Shown here: positions 63,510-64,000 of the stretch, piece by piece
How the letters are laid out: each line of letters opens with the position of its first letter
How positions within the stretch are numbered: the stretch's first letter is position 1
Source: Danxiaibacter flavus
GTDB lineage: Bacteria; Bacteroidota; Bacteroidia; Chitinophagales; Chitinophagaceae
Direction: 5' to 3'
Assembly (NCBI RefSeq): GCF_041060425.1
Contig: NZ_JAULBC010000001.1
Span: 248,001-312,000 of the forward strand
DNA length: 64,000 nucleotides
Notes under the pieces: generated by a model
Database searches by the model: none
What the model was told of the DNA's origin: nothing
What the model saw: only the letters and a program-made list of their open reading frames with translations
Made by a program: the position numbers and the translations under genes

Positions 63510-63956
63510 ATGAATAATCCCGTTTCAGTTAGAATAGTAAATACATCTGCCAACCCATTGCCTTCATATGCCACTTCCGGGTCTGCCGGAATGGATATCC
63601 GCGCAAACCTTATCGAATCGATCGTATTAAAACCACTTGAACGCGTTCTTGTTCCTACCGGCTTGTTTATGGAATTGCCTGAAGGATATGAAGCACAGGT
63701 AAGACCAAGAAGCGGTCTTGCGATCAAGCACGGAATTACCTGCCTGAATACGCCCGGTACCATTGATTCCGATTACAGGGGAGAAGTGAAAGTTATTTTG
63801 ATCAACCTTTCTTCCGAAGATCATGAAATTAGTCACGGAGACAGGATAGCACAGATGGTTATTCAAAAGGTGGACAGGGTGGAATGGTTATTGGTGGATG
63901 AACTTACTGAAACTGTAAGAGGAGAAGGTGGTTTCGGTCATACCGGGAAACTATAA
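63510..63956 (+). CDS. dut: dUTP pyrophosphatase
   Basis: This 148-residue trimeric dUTPase has all five motifs: SAGMDIRA, RPRSGLAIK, NTPGTIDSDYRGEV, GDRIAQMVI and RGEGGFGHTG. It hydrolyses dUTP to dUMP, keeping uracil out of DNA and supplying thymidylate synthesis. ATG 63510 gives the normal N-terminus; the open frame from 63471 is an extension. The last 44 bp of the window hold no feature. Confidence 0.97.
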   Translation: MNNPVSVRIVNTSANPLPSYATSGSAGMDIRANLIESIVLKPLERVLVPTGLFMELPEGYEAQVRPRSGLAIKHGITCLNTPGTIDSDYRGEVKVILINLSSEDHEISHGDRIAQMVIQKVDRVEWLLVDELTETVRGEGGFGHTGKL

Positions 63957-64000
63957 TGGCTTTTTGAAAATGAAACCTTAATCAAGAAAAGAATCATTTG

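Overview
The window is ordinary chromosomal core sequence from a member of the Bacteroidota, most likely family Chitinophagaceae. The evidence is phylum-typical gene families: T9SS proteins GldJ and PorV, an Oar-like TonB receptor, a three-gene SdhC/A/B set, a stand-alone GatA, RNase Y, and a TolB-propeller/outer-membrane barrel protein. Several genes also carry the Bacteroidota -7 promoter box TAnnTTTG, and Shine-Dalgarno sequences are almost absent. I see no tRNA, rRNA, CRISPR array, insertion sequence or prophage. One 100-N assembly gap lies at 31029-31128.

Layout. 1-5 kb: an RND-type exporter cut by the window edge, a small-regulator/CreD operon with two matching operators, an undecaprenol/diacylglycerol kinase and a DUF1361 membrane protein. 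5-13.7 kb: a TolB-like outer-membrane protein, an MBL-fold hydrolase, NIPSNAP, OsmC, a Crp/Fnr regulator, a small EF-hand-like protein and an M23 peptidase. 13.9-22.2 kb: alaS, a PLDc_N/TPR protein, a double-PDZ protein, a D-2-hydroxyacid dehydrogenase and rpsA. 22.7-30.9 kb: a histone-H1-like-tailed protein, comM/yifB, a PhyH dioxygenase, small secreted proteins, tsaD and a MacB-like permease. 31-37.4 kb: a tandem-repeat array, the sdhCAB operon and an orphan HypB-like GTPase with small membrane proteins. 38-44 kb: a TonB receptor, a DUF47/PiT phosphate-uptake pair and galE. 44.3-45.4 kb: a gene-less stretch with orphan terminators. 45.4-58.9 kb: rny, rplS, tatA, gatA, a lytic transglycosylase, pabB, an Asp-rich protein, purA, an outer-membrane barrel protein, rsh and an ABC exporter. 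59-64 kb: a tandem array, gldJ and porV (divergent), ispF and dut.

Working relationships: sdhCAB encodes complex II; DUF47+PiT is phosphate uptake; gldJ/porV belong to the type IX secretion machinery; tatA, RNase Y, L19, S1, AlaS, GatA and TsaD are housekeeping.

The most unusual content is between the genes. At least six intergenic regions carry degenerate repeats with a strict 7-bp period. The motif differs from locus to locus, and the repeats often occur as facing, complementary arms. A 227/234-bp tandem array (holding the assembly gap) has copies that differ by exactly one such heptad. A second array of seven 110/111-bp units contains a palindrome, CCTGCCCGA..AGGCGGG, that also occurs as two nearly identical 50-bp dispersed copies elsewhere in the window. 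These look like related families of intergenic repeats rather than genes. Other points of interest are the paired CTTTG-N5-CAAAG operators, the HypB homologue with an altered metal site, and a 1.06-kb gene-free region with unassigned terminators.
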